This document shows, one piece after another, positions 16,071 through 25,651 of a DNA stretch of 47,320 bases. The notes below the pieces were generated by a model that saw nothing but the letters and a program-made list of their open reading frames with translations, was not told the origin of the DNA and did no database searches. A program made the position numbers and the translations under genes. The stretch's first letter is position 1, and every line of letters starts with the position of its first letter. Source of the stretch: Treponema sp. (GTDB lineage Bacteria; Spirochaetota; Spirochaetia; Treponematales; Breznakiellaceae). The stretch is taken from contig JAITIK010000114.1 in the NCBI GenBank assembly GCA_031279555.1, forward strand, positions 1-47,320, read 5' to 3'.

Positions 16071-18268
16071 TTTTTTCTCCAATAAAATGGCAGAAGAAGT
16101 ATCTCAATATCTTGATTGGAATTAAAAGCGTCCGCCACAGACGTGCCGGCTGAAGTTTTGTAGACGGCGTAGTTTTGTACGCCTATCAGCGGCGCCATAA
16201 CGGTTCTGTTGACAAACTGCTCGGCGATGCGCTGCACTATGGTTTCCGAACCTAATTTTGAACTGCCGCTGACCAACTGTCTGTATTGTTCTTCTATGAA
16301 TGAACGGCTTTGAGTGTCGATAAATTGATCCGACAATTCATTGAGCAGATCGAATTTGTAATTCCACCCTTTCACGAGAAATGAGAGAGTTTTCTCGCGG
16401 GCGTTGGAAACGGCTCTCTGATGCCATTCGCCATAGGTTATGAGTTCTTTTTCATTTATGTTGTTTGTTATTCCCTTGCTGTTGAAGAATTCTCTCAAAC
16501 AATCCCGAAAATGTATTGCAATTGTCTCTCCAATAAAATCCAGCTTTTTATAAAAAACATCTATTGTTATGCTGTCGTTAAACACTATTTTATGTTTTAT
16601 CGCCTGGTATTGGCTTGCTATATCTTCCATGATGGCGCTAGGATACCTCGCGCCTCCCACATAATTTTCATAAAACAGCGAGCGCCGCCTGATATTATCC
16701 AATGAGTTATAATAACGCGCTATATCATCGCCTCCGGTCTCAAGGCTATATTCCTGATAAAATACATCTTTTCCAACCAAACCTTTGTAATAACGCCCAA
16801 TGTCAGTCGCATCGTTGTTCGGATCATTTGATCCGCCTATAAAGAACGGGTAATACAAGCGCTGAATTTGCAGGTCGGACAAGAAGCCGCCGCCGTCGCT
16901 TCTGATTCTTGAATCAAACGTGGTAAAGTCGGCGTCCCGCGTCATATATTTATTTAAGTTCTCCATACGCACCCTATCGGCGAACGCCGCAAAAAAAACA
17001 CGCGTGTCATAGGGCAATGCGTCGGCATCCTTTTGGTTTTGAATGTCAGGACCAAAATATATTCCATACAAATTGTGGGATATCTGCATCTTGCGTTTTC
17101 TGATGGAAACGGGATCGCCTTCAAACATGCTTGCGGAAAGAGGAATATTATAGAGAATTTTATTCTCATTAGAATCGTTGATATAGCTTTGTACATCAAT
17201 GTCGTGGCTCACCTCCACCTTTATTTCATCATCGGCTATTCTATATTCATTATGATTAAATGTCACATTCCCTACTCTCTTGCTGGTTTCACCAGAAAAA
17301 TTGCACCATTCAGTATTTTTTTGAAAAAAACATCTCTGATATAACCCTGTATCCCTGCCGCCTAACCGGACTGGTCTTGATTTTACAACGTATTGCCCAT
17401 ACCCCATCGGCTGCGCAAAAAAACGATCCCCTATGGCGGTTTGTTCTATTTTTGAGAAATCGTAAAAATCATATTCCCTGTTGTTAAATTTGCTGTCTCT
17501 CAGCAGTTCCCGTAAATGCAGCCTGCTGTGAATAGCTTTATAATCGCCAGATTGCCGCGAGCTTTTCATGTCTTCAGATTGAATTTGTTTCGATGAAAGA
17601 ATCGGAACATACACAAGGGCATTTAAAAATTGCCTGCACGTATAGTTGGATTCCATCTCAAAATAAACATAATCAGGGGTGTTTGAGTCGCAATATATGT
17701 CAATAAAACTTCTTAACTTTGAGTAAAGCAGCGTATTCAAACCCAATTCGCCGCGGGTCTTGCTGTTTACATAATTATAATATTTGCGGTCGGCGGTTAT
17801 ACGCGCAAGACGATAGGAATAAACCACATCTTCCATTGTCAATGTCAGGAATGGATCTGTTGTTACGGCGTTTTTCTTGCTGTCAAAATACCGAAAGTAT
17901 AAATTCGGTCTAATATGAACCCTGAAAAGCGCTGATGAGGATGAGGCTGACGAACCAGAATCGCCCTTCATATTATACCGGCTCCACTGCGTCCCTGTTC
18001 CGGTGACGATCCCCATCTCCAAACCGTCAATGATCGATAAATCCACCGCGATCCGGTATGTATCCTGCAAATAGGGGTCTTCTACGGGAAACACCAAAGG
18101 AGAAAAAATGAGCCTTTGTACAAATTTAGAACTCGCTTCATTTTCATCGCCATTGATGCCAAGTATCGGATTTAAACGAAATGGTTTGTCCAACTCAATG
18201 TCAATGCGTTCCGCAAAAAGAAGATGCAACGACGACGCGAACATCACAAAAAAAATAAAACGCTTCAT
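16067..18268 (-). CDS. Extracytoplasmic substrate-binding protein, family 5 (DppA/OppA-like), enlarged
   Basis: A 733-residue exported protein with a signal peptide (residues 1-19, ending LLFA-E). LTMEDVVYSYRLAR is the family 5 signature region (usually AxDVVYS), preceded by FRVHIRPNLYFRYFDS, which matches the usual FxLRxGVKF-type stretch. Family members are near 500-550 residues, so this one has large insertions. The segment with GDSGSSASSSSALF is a low-complexity insert. The predicted ligand is a peptide or similar molecule. No lipobox is seen, unlike many spirochaete binding proteins, so it may be soluble in the periplasm. AAGGA lies eight bases before the ATG. The stop overlaps the permease start. 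Confidence 0.7.
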   Translation of the reverse strand: MKRFIFFVMFASSLHLLFAERIDIELDKPFRLNPILGINGDENEASSKFVQRLIFSPLVFPVEDPYLQDTYRIAVDLSIIDGLEMGIVTGTGTQWSRYNMKGDSGSSASSSSALFRVHIRPNLYFRYFDSKKNAVTTDPFLTLTMEDVVYSYRLARITADRKYYNYVNSKTRGELGLNTLLYSKLRSFIDIYCDSNTPDYVYFEMESNYTCRQFLNALVYVPILSSKQIQSEDMKSSRQSGDYKAIHSRLHLRELLRDSKFNNREYDFYDFSKIEQTAIGDRFFAQPMGYGQYVVKSRPVRLGGRDTGLYQRCFFQKNTEWCNFSGETSKRVGNVTFNHNEYRIADDEIKVEVSHDIDVQSYINDSNENKILYNIPLSASMFEGDPVSIRKRKMQISHNLYGIYFGPDIQNQKDADALPYDTRVFFAAFADRVRMENLNKYMTRDADFTTFDSRIRSDGGGFLSDLQIQRLYYPFFIGGSNDPNNDATDIGRYYKGLVGKDVFYQEYSLETGGDDIARYYNSLDNIRRRSLFYENYVGGARYPSAIMEDIASQYQAIKHKIVFNDSITIDVFYKKLDFIGETIAIHFRDCLREFFNSKGITNNINEKELITYGEWHQRAVSNAREKTLSFLVKGWNYKFDLLNELSDQFIDTQSRSFIEEQYRQLVSGSSKLGSETIVQRIAEQFVNRTVMAPLIGVQNYAVYKTSAGTSVADAFNSNQDIEILLLPFYWRKK

Positions 18269-18283
18269 TTCAAATTTCCTTTC

Positions 18284-20419
18284 TCACATAGAAAACATTC
18301 CGTCGCCAGCTTTTATGGTAAATATATCGGCGCTGTTTGTCGATTTAATCGTAATGATCGACTGGCTGCGTCCGTTCTCATCGCTTGCGCGCCCATCTTC
18401 GCTGATAATATATATGGAATCTCGACCGCCGCCGCTTGTGGTGACAAGAACCGACGATTTAGCCGGCGCGCCGCCTACTTTTTCTTTTTTTACGGATCCG
18501 CCTGAAACGCTCAAACGGTGCAAAACGTCGTCAGCCGTCACCATGTATTGATTCTGAGCGCTGTTCACAAAGTAGTACACGCCTTCCGGCACGTCAAGCC
18601 GGAGAGAAGCGGCGATACGCGGATTGGCAAGATCAAACGCGACAACGCTATTTTTTGAAGCCAATACATATACGGCGTCGCGCGTCACACCGATAAATGG
18701 AAACGTGGCGGGGCGGACAAAACAAGGCTTCTTGTCCGGGTTGATTATCTCCCCCTCGAAATCGCCGAACTTGACAGACACGCCCATCTTGAACCCTTGA
18801 ATTTGGGATTCAGAAGCGGCCGCGATATTATAATCAATGTTTGAAATCGTATATCCTGTAAGAGACGAGGTATCCTGCAACTTTTTCGCCTGTAAATAAA
18901 ACGAATTAATGTAATTATTCAATAAATAGCCGGTAATAACATCCAAATTGTCGTCCCTGTGTTTCCTTGCGGCTTCTCTCTCTTTTTCCAAATCCGCCTG
19001 AGCTGTAGCAAGAGCCGCTTGACATTGGTTTTCGAAGGCGGTTTGTTTGGTTTTAAATGCTTTATATGCGCCAAGAAAGGCTTCCCACCCGCCGCCGCCT
19101 ATCTCTTTGTCCAGATAAGCGGCCGCATACTTTCGCTGCTCGCCAACGATGTATTTCCCATATTTTATCATAAAAGACAACAATTCCTTTGAGGATGGCG
19201 TGGCGGCGTTTAAATCTATCTTTTTCTTTTTATGTCCTTCTTCCAGCAGAAAAGAAAAAATTTTTCTCGCGGAAGCGTAATCAGCGCCGGCTTTTTGATT
19301 GGGAACAGATTCAAGCAATGTGTCATAATTCTGAATTTTACCGTAATTTGCGTCGAACTCGTTCAATTGATTGTTTTTAACCGGCACTGTCCAGTTGAAA
19401 TCATCCGTACGCAGTTTTTCCATCATGGAAGAGAATTTGTTGTATTTCGCTTCATAATTTCCATAAGCGGACAGCTTCTTTCCTTCCTCCTCAATTTTCG
19501 CGGCATATTCAGCATTAATTCTGTCTTTCCTGTCTTGCAGAGCAGTTGGACTGGCAAGCTGCTTGTAGGTGTCTCTCGCCTTGTAATAGGCGGTGACAAC
19601 GGCGGGAGACGGCGCTTTTGGAGCTTTATTCAGCGGGGCGAGAATCCCCTGAATATCCGAAGAGGCGCCGGTAACAGCGGCAAGAACAAAAAACGCGCTG
19701 AACGCGGCGGCGGCGGCGTCAACCCCGTAGTCCTTTGACAACTCTTTTTCAACCGACAAGGACAGCGATGCAAGAGTGGTGGAATCCGAAGCGTCGGCGG
19801 CTATCGCGCTGACTTTTTTTGCGTCTATGCCGGTGTATCTACTGACTAGCCGTATAACATCGGCTTTTGATTTTTCATATTCAGCCTTTCTTTGCGCCAA
19901 AATTGGATTATAAACAACATAGAAAGGAGATGATGACGATTGTATTCCTATAGGCTCATCCTTGCCGTCTTTCGGCGTCCACTGGTACACCTTCCGATCT
20001 CCTGATTTGGTGTATATAACATCGTCCGCTATAACCGCAATTTTGTCAATGCCCTCAATTATTTTTTTAATTTCCGTTGGAGGCAGTTTATTGTTGTCGT
20101 TCTTTTTGTTTAAGACATCGGACAAATCATACCCATAGAGAGAATTTCTTTGTTTCATACAGAACATATTTCCCGCGATGAAAATGTCCGTCGCCCCGGA
20201 TGTCTTCATATTAAAATTGATTGTCACCTTGTCAACAGGCTTGTCTTTTCCAGAAACAAACACAAATTTATCGGGATAGATGAATACATACACTGTCAAT
20301 CCCGCGCTCGTTTTGCTTACAAAGAACTGATTCGTACCTTCCACATCTATAGCGTACAACGGCGTAGACAGAAAAAAGATCGATATAAACGGAAATAAAA
20401 CTTTCAAAACCATTTTCAT
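18284..20419 (-). CDS. Exported beta-propeller/coiled-coil protein of the cluster
   Basis: A 711-residue exported protein. The start is the ATG at 20419, because AGGGAG lies seven bases upstream and a signal peptide (ending LYA-I) follows; a longer frame would overlap the previous gene. Residues about 25-180 are beta-rich, with repeats such as YVFIYPDKFVFVSG. Residues about 270-510 are highly charged and helical and likely form a coiled coil (AKIEEEGKKLSAYGNYEAKY, ALATAQADLEKEREAARKH). Residues about 570-711 show propeller-like strands (RDAVYVLASKNSVVAFDL, DSIYIISEDGR). No catalytic motif is visible. In this setting it may be a periplasmic scaffold. Gaps of 4 and 15 bases to its neighbours place it in the operon. 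Confidence 0.7.
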   Translation of the reverse strand: MKMVLKVLFPFISIFFLSTPLYAIDVEGTNQFFVSKTSAGLTVYVFIYPDKFVFVSGKDKPVDKVTINFNMKTSGATDIFIAGNMFCMKQRNSLYGYDLSDVLNKKNDNNKLPPTEIKKIIEGIDKIAVIADDVIYTKSGDRKVYQWTPKDGKDEPIGIQSSSSPFYVVYNPILAQRKAEYEKSKADVIRLVSRYTGIDAKKVSAIAADASDSTTLASLSLSVEKELSKDYGVDAAAAAFSAFFVLAAVTGASSDIQGILAPLNKAPKAPSPAVVTAYYKARDTYKQLASPTALQDRKDRINAEYAAKIEEEGKKLSAYGNYEAKYNKFSSMMEKLRTDDFNWTVPVKNNQLNEFDANYGKIQNYDTLLESVPNQKAGADYASARKIFSFLLEEGHKKKKIDLNAATPSSKELLSFMIKYGKYIVGEQRKYAAAYLDKEIGGGGWEAFLGAYKAFKTKQTAFENQCQAALATAQADLEKEREAARKHRDDNLDVITGYLLNNYINSFYLQAKKLQDTSSLTGYTISNIDYNIAAASESQIQGFKMGVSVKFGDFEGEIINPDKKPCFVRPATFPFIGVTRDAVYVLASKNSVVAFDLANPRIAASLRLDVPEGVYYFVNSAQNQYMVTADDVLHRLSVSGGSVKKEKVGGAPAKSSVLVTTSGGGRDSIYIISEDGRASDENGRSQSIITIKSTNSADIFTIKAGDGMFSM

Positions 20420-20423
20420 GCGG

Positions 20424-22073
20424 CTACTCCCTGTATAAATATTGTTCCACCGCCTTTTCATCGGCGACTTTGATCATTTCATACTTTTCGCCGTCTCCAT
20501 CAATGGAAATCAAGTAATTAAAATTGCTTGCCTGACAAACATCGGATAAATCGACAAAAAGGAGAATGCTGTCGTCTCCTTCCCTGCTGAAGCGGGGGAA
20601 GGTTGATTTGAATCCGCTGTCGGCGCTTAACACGGCCTGTTTCCTCGTTGTGGTGTCTGGCTCTCCTGTCTTATAGTAAAAAACGACCCGTATATCATGC
20701 ATGGTTTGCCATGAAGGGACATCCGCAACGGAAACGCGCGCTTCAATGCCAACGACGCTCCCTTTTGACGGCATATTGTTCAAGACAACGGTCTGCGCCC
20801 CCTGGCCGTTCACGGTCACCGTTTTGGCATACACAGGATCTTGAGGTTTAGCTCCATATCTATATATAAAGAAGAGAATGCTGTCATTCTCATGGATGTT
20901 TCTCAATGTCACCGATCCGTCGGCGCCCAATGAAACGTATCTTTTTTCTTCAATAGTGATGAGCCGATCTTCATTCGCTTGTACATAGTCGCTGAATTCG
21001 GAGAACGTCATCTCTTCTTTCACCGCGCCGCCGCTTTCGGAAGCATAGCATTGAACTGTGGCGTACTGGACGTGTCCGCCGCTCCACATCATGGCAAACG
21101 TCTTGTCAAACCCGGTTTCTTCGCGCAGTACTATCTTTTCCTCACGATAGGCTTGATCTTTTTCGCCGCGATCCGTGTCATTGTCGTACATTCTCAGCGT
21201 CGCCTGAATATCGTCATGTTTTTCAGAAAATTCAGATAAAGGAACGGTAATGACAAGCCTGTATCCTCCGGCTTCCCGCCTCACATTTTGATCGGTTGTG
21301 TACGGGTTCCCATTGACTTCAAGATATGTCTTTTTCGCGTCGACGCCTGAAGGGTCGCTGATCAAGAAGGACAGAGTCGTGTTCTTGCCGGATGATCGAT
21401 AGAGAAACGCTTTTGAATTTTTATTGACAAGCGCGGGTCCAGCCGTATCGTTGTCAATGACCGTAAACCCAAGCGTTTTCTGCCGACCGCCCGCCGCCGC
21501 CATCGCCGTATAATTCCCCGCGAGAAAAGAAAGCGCCCTCGCGCTGCTTATACGGTTATTCACCGTTTTTGTATCCAAGGAGATGTTTCCCCTCCCTGAA
21601 ATTTCAGCGGAAAAAGCGTTGGCTGGAAAACCGTCAAGATTTAAAATGGACAGATAATAATTATTGCCTTCTACCAGCGTTTTTGTATACAGATTCTGCC
21701 CTTGTCTGAAAGCGATATCCGGAGGGTTGATCGGCGTTATGGAAAATTCGTCTCTATTTGCGCTGACTTTGTAATCCTCGTCAAAAGACGCCGCCGCGTC
21801 TTCCAATCCATCAGCCTTGAGTTCATAATCGCCTCGCGGCAACAGGATAATCCTGTTCATGGTCAATTCGGCGAAATTCGCAAAAATCCGTTTTGCGGCG
21901 CTGTCTGAAACCACAAGATTCTTGAATCCCTCTTTGGGAGGCACAAGAATGACAAGGGCGTATTGCTTGAGATTCACGGAAGCCGGCGTGAAAGAATTCG
22001 CTTCCTGCGCCTTATTGCATGAGATGCAGGCGCAAACCACAATTGCAAAACAACATATCGTCAAATTTTTCAT
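20424..22073 (-). CDS. Large lipoprotein with Ig-like regions
   Basis: A 549-residue lipoprotein. Residues 1-18 are the signal peptide and Cys19 in CISC is the acylation site. The mature protein is almost entirely beta-stranded. About 60-200 resembles a carboxypeptidase-regulatory or Ig-like fold (GDYELKADG, GNYTAMAAAGG). About 205-310 resembles an Ig-like domain with DNDTAGPALV and LSFLISDPSGVDAKKTYLEVNG. Further beta domains follow. No enzymatic motif is visible. The start overlaps the stop of the ABC ATPase as ATGA. It probably sits on the periplasmic face of a membrane or on the surface. It could be a specificity or docking factor for the transporter, but this is inference. Confidence 0.7.
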   Translation of the reverse strand: MKNLTICCFAIVVCACISCNKAQEANSFTPASVNLKQYALVILVPPKEGFKNLVVSDSAAKRIFANFAELTMNRIILLPRGDYELKADGLEDAAASFDEDYKVSANRDEFSITPINPPDIAFRQGQNLYTKTLVEGNNYYLSILNLDGFPANAFSAEISGRGNISLDTKTVNNRISSARALSFLAGNYTAMAAAGGRQKTLGFTVIDNDTAGPALVNKNSKAFLYRSSGKNTTLSFLISDPSGVDAKKTYLEVNGNPYTTDQNVRREAGGYRLVITVPLSEFSEKHDDIQATLRMYDNDTDRGEKDQAYREEKIVLREETGFDKTFAMMWSGGHVQYATVQCYASESGGAVKEEMTFSEFSDYVQANEDRLITIEEKRYVSLGADGSVTLRNIHENDSILFFIYRYGAKPQDPVYAKTVTVNGQGAQTVVLNNMPSKGSVVGIEARVSVADVPSWQTMHDIRVVFYYKTGEPDTTTRKQAVLSADSGFKSTFPRFSREGDDSILLFVDLSDVCQASNFNYLISIDGDGEKYEMIKVADEKAVEQYLYRE

Positions 22074-24145
22074 TTTTTCTTTCCCTTTTTTACGCTCGCT
22101 TTATGATGTCTCTGCTGTCGTTCTGCGGCGTTAAAATGAGCCGTCTTTAATTTGAGGAACAATTCCTTATCGTCTGACAATGAGCGGTATCTATTCTCTT
22201 TATGTTCAATGAGGTTTTTGCGGTATGCTGAAAAAGAAGGCGTCGACACTTTGTAAAGCGTACCGTTAAACATCTCATAATGCTCAAAAACGGCGTCGAT
22301 CCGTTTCCGGCCAACATTCTGTACAAGCGTCTCATAAATGACGCCGATATCACGCAGGTCATGGGAAACAAGCAAGATGGACATGCCCCGTTCTGAAAAC
22401 ACTTCGTGCAGCAACAGGGATATAATTTTGTTCTTCGTAAGACAATCAAGACTCGCTATGCTCTCGTCAAGCGCAAGGATGCCGGCTTGTTTTTGCAGTC
22501 TAAAGGGAAATAATATACGCGCCAGCCAATAGCGTTGCTGCTCGCCGCCCGAAAGGTCATATATCTTTCTCGCCAAAAACGCATCAAGCGTCTCTTCGGT
22601 GACATCCGCATCATAAAAATGAACGTCGCGCAACACCGCTTTCAGCTTTTCCCTCAACTCTTTATTGGATGCGTCAAGAAAGCCGCCTTCATTAATCATG
22701 TCGTCAACATCATGGTAATATTTGTAAATAATGGACAAATCCTGATGAATGGACACCTGACTGTCTTCAGAGAGCGAGGAAAGCAAAAGCGAGGGGACAT
22801 AGCGGAACGTTTTTTTGTCTTCGTCTTTAACGCAATATTCTAAAAACTGATTGCAAAGCGTACTCTTGCCGCACCCTGAAAACCCGGTGAGAACAATAAA
22901 GCGGCTTTTCCTGATTTTGAAATGAATATTTTTATAAATGCAAACAGATTCCTGCGTATGATCGTCTTTCGGCAGATTCGACTGTTGTATATCCACATCA
23001 AAAATCACGTCATCAGAAAACTTCGGGGCAATGGCGCATTCGTTCTGAGGCAGCGCCGTAATATTGTAGCTTTTTCTAAAAGACCGGAACGGCTCACGCA
23101 ACTCCCTGCTCTTGAAAAAACCAAAGAGACTCATATCTTGCGCGGTTATTCTCTGAACGTCAGAAGCGTCATTTTTTCCCGCTTGGTACGTTTCGTCTTT
23201 CTCAACCACAGTGACGCGGATGGAACAACCTTTCGGCAGCTTCTTCGGCAGCTTCCTCAGAAAATCAAACGACAGATCATGCAGAATAAAAATCGCCGTT
23301 TTATGTTTTTTCTTTTCCCGCATAAAAAACGTGATGATGTTTTTCAGCACGTCATTCGCCTCGCAATACGTAAAATTCACAAGGAATTCATCGCCCAGCA
23401 AAATCGGGTTGTCTGAAACATGGAATTGCAATAATCCAAGCAAAATAAGCATTCTCTGACGCTGCCCGCTGGAAAGTTGCCGCTCAAAGACTTTGCGAAT
23501 GTTTTCATCGGTCGCAAATGCGCCTTCTTTGTTAAATCTGCCGATAATTGGATACTCGCCGCCCTTCCTGTCAATATACACTTTCTTGTCATTCAAGATC
23601 AGCGTTTTATTATCCGGCGCATCCGCGCAAACGCTGTCCCAGCCGGCGCAAGCGCTTAATGTCTGCAAGAGAGCGTTAAACGATTCTTTGTCTTCCGTGC
23701 GCTTTTGAAAATATTTTACTATATGCTCCATCGTCTCTTTGCAATTCCTTTTTGGAAGCGCCTGTTTAAAATAGCTTTCCATTTGCTTCCTCACCGGAAT
23801 GGACGGGTGGAACGAATCGGTTTTTTGCGGAATATAGGCGATGGATTTGCGTACAAATTCGGCGTATGCATGAGAATGGAATCCGGTTGAATTTGTTACG
23901 CTTATGGCGGCTTTCTTTCCTGACAAGGATTTCGGAGCGATATTTTCCGATATTATAATCTCGCCGTTCTTAATCGGGTCATCGGTGAAAGGAGAGGAGA
24001 AAAAGTCAATAAGCGAGGTTTTCCCTATGCCGGATTTGCCTATGACAAAATAAATGGTGTTGTCTTTAAATGCAAGCTCATCATTGAACATGAGATACGT
24101 TTGATTTTTAGCGTTGTTGAGGCGGATGTTTTTTACCGTTATCAT
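22070..24145 (-). CDS. Fused DppD-DppF-type ABC ATPase (two nucleotide-binding domains)
   Basis: A 691-residue cytoplasmic protein with two ABC domains in tandem. Domain 1: Walker A GKSGIGKTS (36-44), signature LSSGQRQRM (from 224), Walker B ILLGDE (248-253) and switch His289. Domain 2: Walker A GFSGCGKST (421-429), signature LSGGEQQR (531-538), Walker B ILALDE (556-561) and switch His in SHD (594-596). All ATPase residues are intact in both, so both sites should be active. Domain 1 has a long insertion (about 110-220) between Walker A and signature. Peptide-type importers normally use two separate ATPases, so a fusion matching the fused permease is notable. AGGGAG lies five bases before the ATG, and the start overlaps the vWA gene stop as ATGA. 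Confidence 0.88.
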   Translation of the reverse strand: MITVKNIRLNNAKNQTYLMFNDELAFKDNTIYFVIGKSGIGKTSLIDFFSSPFTDDPIKNGEIIISENIAPKSLSGKKAAISVTNSTGFHSHAYAEFVRKSIAYIPQKTDSFHPSIPVRKQMESYFKQALPKRNCKETMEHIVKYFQKRTEDKESFNALLQTLSACAGWDSVCADAPDNKTLILNDKKVYIDRKGGEYPIIGRFNKEGAFATDENIRKVFERQLSSGQRQRMLILLGLLQFHVSDNPILLGDEFLVNFTYCEANDVLKNIITFFMREKKKHKTAIFILHDLSFDFLRKLPKKLPKGCSIRVTVVEKDETYQAGKNDASDVQRITAQDMSLFGFFKSRELREPFRSFRKSYNITALPQNECAIAPKFSDDVIFDVDIQQSNLPKDDHTQESVCIYKNIHFKIRKSRFIVLTGFSGCGKSTLCNQFLEYCVKDEDKKTFRYVPSLLLSSLSEDSQVSIHQDLSIIYKYYHDVDDMINEGGFLDASNKELREKLKAVLRDVHFYDADVTEETLDAFLARKIYDLSGGEQQRYWLARILFPFRLQKQAGILALDESIASLDCLTKNKIISLLLHEVFSERGMSILLVSHDLRDIGVIYETLVQNVGRKRIDAVFEHYEMFNGTLYKVSTPSFSAYRKNLIEHKENRYRSLSDDKELFLKLKTAHFNAAERQQRHHKASVKKGKKK

Positions 24146-25647
24146 TGAGACTCCCTTGAAAAATCTTTGTCTGTTTCTTCGGGCTGCGCTTCAAAAACGC
24201 CGCGAACGGAGTCGCGTTTTGAATCGTCTTTCAAAACAAACTCGGCATATACGCCCGCGCCGTCATGTTCTTCCGCGCAATCCGCAAGCGCAGTTGAAGC
24301 CGCCGCCGCGCCGGACGCCATTCGTTCAATGAACAAATGCAGAAGCGCCCAGAAAACAACGGAGAGAATGACGCAGGCTGAAAAACGTATAAAAGCGGGG
24401 GCAAGGGCGTTTTGAAGTCCCAATTCCAATACAAGCCCCGCCGCTATTCCGCTCAAGCCGCCGCCGGCAAGCATCGGCTTGAGCAACCGCTTATGCGAAA
24501 ACACCTCATACGCCGAATATCCCATCAATAGCCCAATCAGCGCGATAAAAACGATGTGAAGCAGTACGTACAGCATTGATTTTTCGGAAGCGCCCTCCCG
24601 TTTTGAAAGCAGGCTGCGTTTTGATTCGGGTTTTACTTCTGTTTTCCGGGACACAACAATGGAAGTCCGTTGGGAAACATCAGGAACATTCATGGATTCA
24701 ACAACGATTTGTTCAAGGTCTTCAAAATTGTCAACCGTCGATTGTTTCCCTCCGGTCGCATCCGCGATTTTTCGCAGGAGCGCGACGCCTTCCGAAAGAT
24801 CGTAATTGCTGGAGGGATTGGCCAGCATAACCGTATATATTGGAATATTCCGTGCGGTGAAAGAAGCCATTGTTGTTTCAAAATTATATTCTTCGCTTTG
24901 ACCGTCAGAAATAAAAATTACAACTCCTTTGCGCGACGTGTCTTTTGACAATGCTTTTGAGGTGTAATCCAGCGCGTACATAATATCCGTACTGTAAAAC
25001 AATTCAGGATTATTGACAAATGACGTGAATGTAGTTTTTACATCCGCCGTCGCGGGCTGAATGGGAACGAGCGTTTTGGCGTATTCTCCAAAACTAATCA
25101 AAGCGACCCGTTTTTGTTCGGACAAATTGTTGATTATTCCACTTAAAAGCCGTATGCGTTCATTGCGCGGATCCGTCTCAAGCATTGAGCTTGAATTGTC
25201 CACCACATAGTAATAATCGTCATAGCCCTGTTTTGCCGGCGTTTGCGCGACTTGCCGCCGCGCGGTTTGCGTCACAACGGGCTTGTTTTCCACCGCGGCA
25301 TCGTATTCATATATAAACTGCGCTATTCCGGCAAAAACAAAAACCATTATGAAAACCATGCCGAGAATATATTTTAATTGCGGCGTCATCACCGCCATCT
25401 TAAAAAAATCCCTGTTGACAAGCGAAGGCGTCAAATATTCCGAGAGGACGCGCGCTCCAAGCGTACAAAGCGTCAGCATGGCGGCGTACAATCCTGCAAT
25501 GACGGCGTTTTGCAACACGCCAAGAGCGCACCAATAGTCTCTCGCCCAAGAAAAAAAGAATTCTCCCGCCGCCCACCACAGTATGCCGGCGCACACGGTA
25601 AAACCAAGAAGCGGGAAATTAAAGCCTTTTCTCTTATATGCGTTCAT
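24142..25647 (-). CDS. Membrane-anchored von Willebrand A domain protein
   Basis: A 501-residue membrane protein. Hydrophobic segments at about 13-31, 44-66 and 93-113 precede a vWA domain (about 144-320), and three more segments follow (about 358-380, 391-413, 420-441). The metal-ion site is complete: D150-x-S152-x-S154 in VVDNSSSM, Thr220 in YSTDIMYALD and Asp248 in FISDGQSE. It should therefore bind a divalent metal and a protein ligand. The charged tail ends in Asp/Glu-rich sequence. The vWA is probably on the periplasmic side if the topology follows hydrophobicity, but I cannot settle this by eye. It starts four bases after the tubulin-like gene stop without a good ribosome-binding site, so it is likely translationally coupled. 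Confidence 0.85.
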   Translation of the reverse strand: MNAYKRKGFNFPLLGFTVCAGILWWAAGEFFFSWARDYWCALGVLQNAVIAGLYAAMLTLCTLGARVLSEYLTPSLVNRDFFKMAVMTPQLKYILGMVFIMVFVFAGIAQFIYEYDAAVENKPVVTQTARRQVAQTPAKQGYDDYYYVVDNSSSMLETDPRNERIRLLSGIINNLSEQKRVALISFGEYAKTLVPIQPATADVKTTFTSFVNNPELFYSTDIMYALDYTSKALSKDTSRKGVVIFISDGQSEEYNFETTMASFTARNIPIYTVMLANPSSNYDLSEGVALLRKIADATGGKQSTVDNFEDLEQIVVESMNVPDVSQRTSIVVSRKTEVKPESKRSLLSKREGASEKSMLYVLLHIVFIALIGLLMGYSAYEVFSHKRLLKPMLAGGGLSGIAAGLVLELGLQNALAPAFIRFSACVILSVVFWALLHLFIERMASGAAAASTALADCAEEHDGAGVYAEFVLKDDSKRDSVRGVFEAQPEETDKDFSRESQ

Positions 25648-25651
25648 AAAA

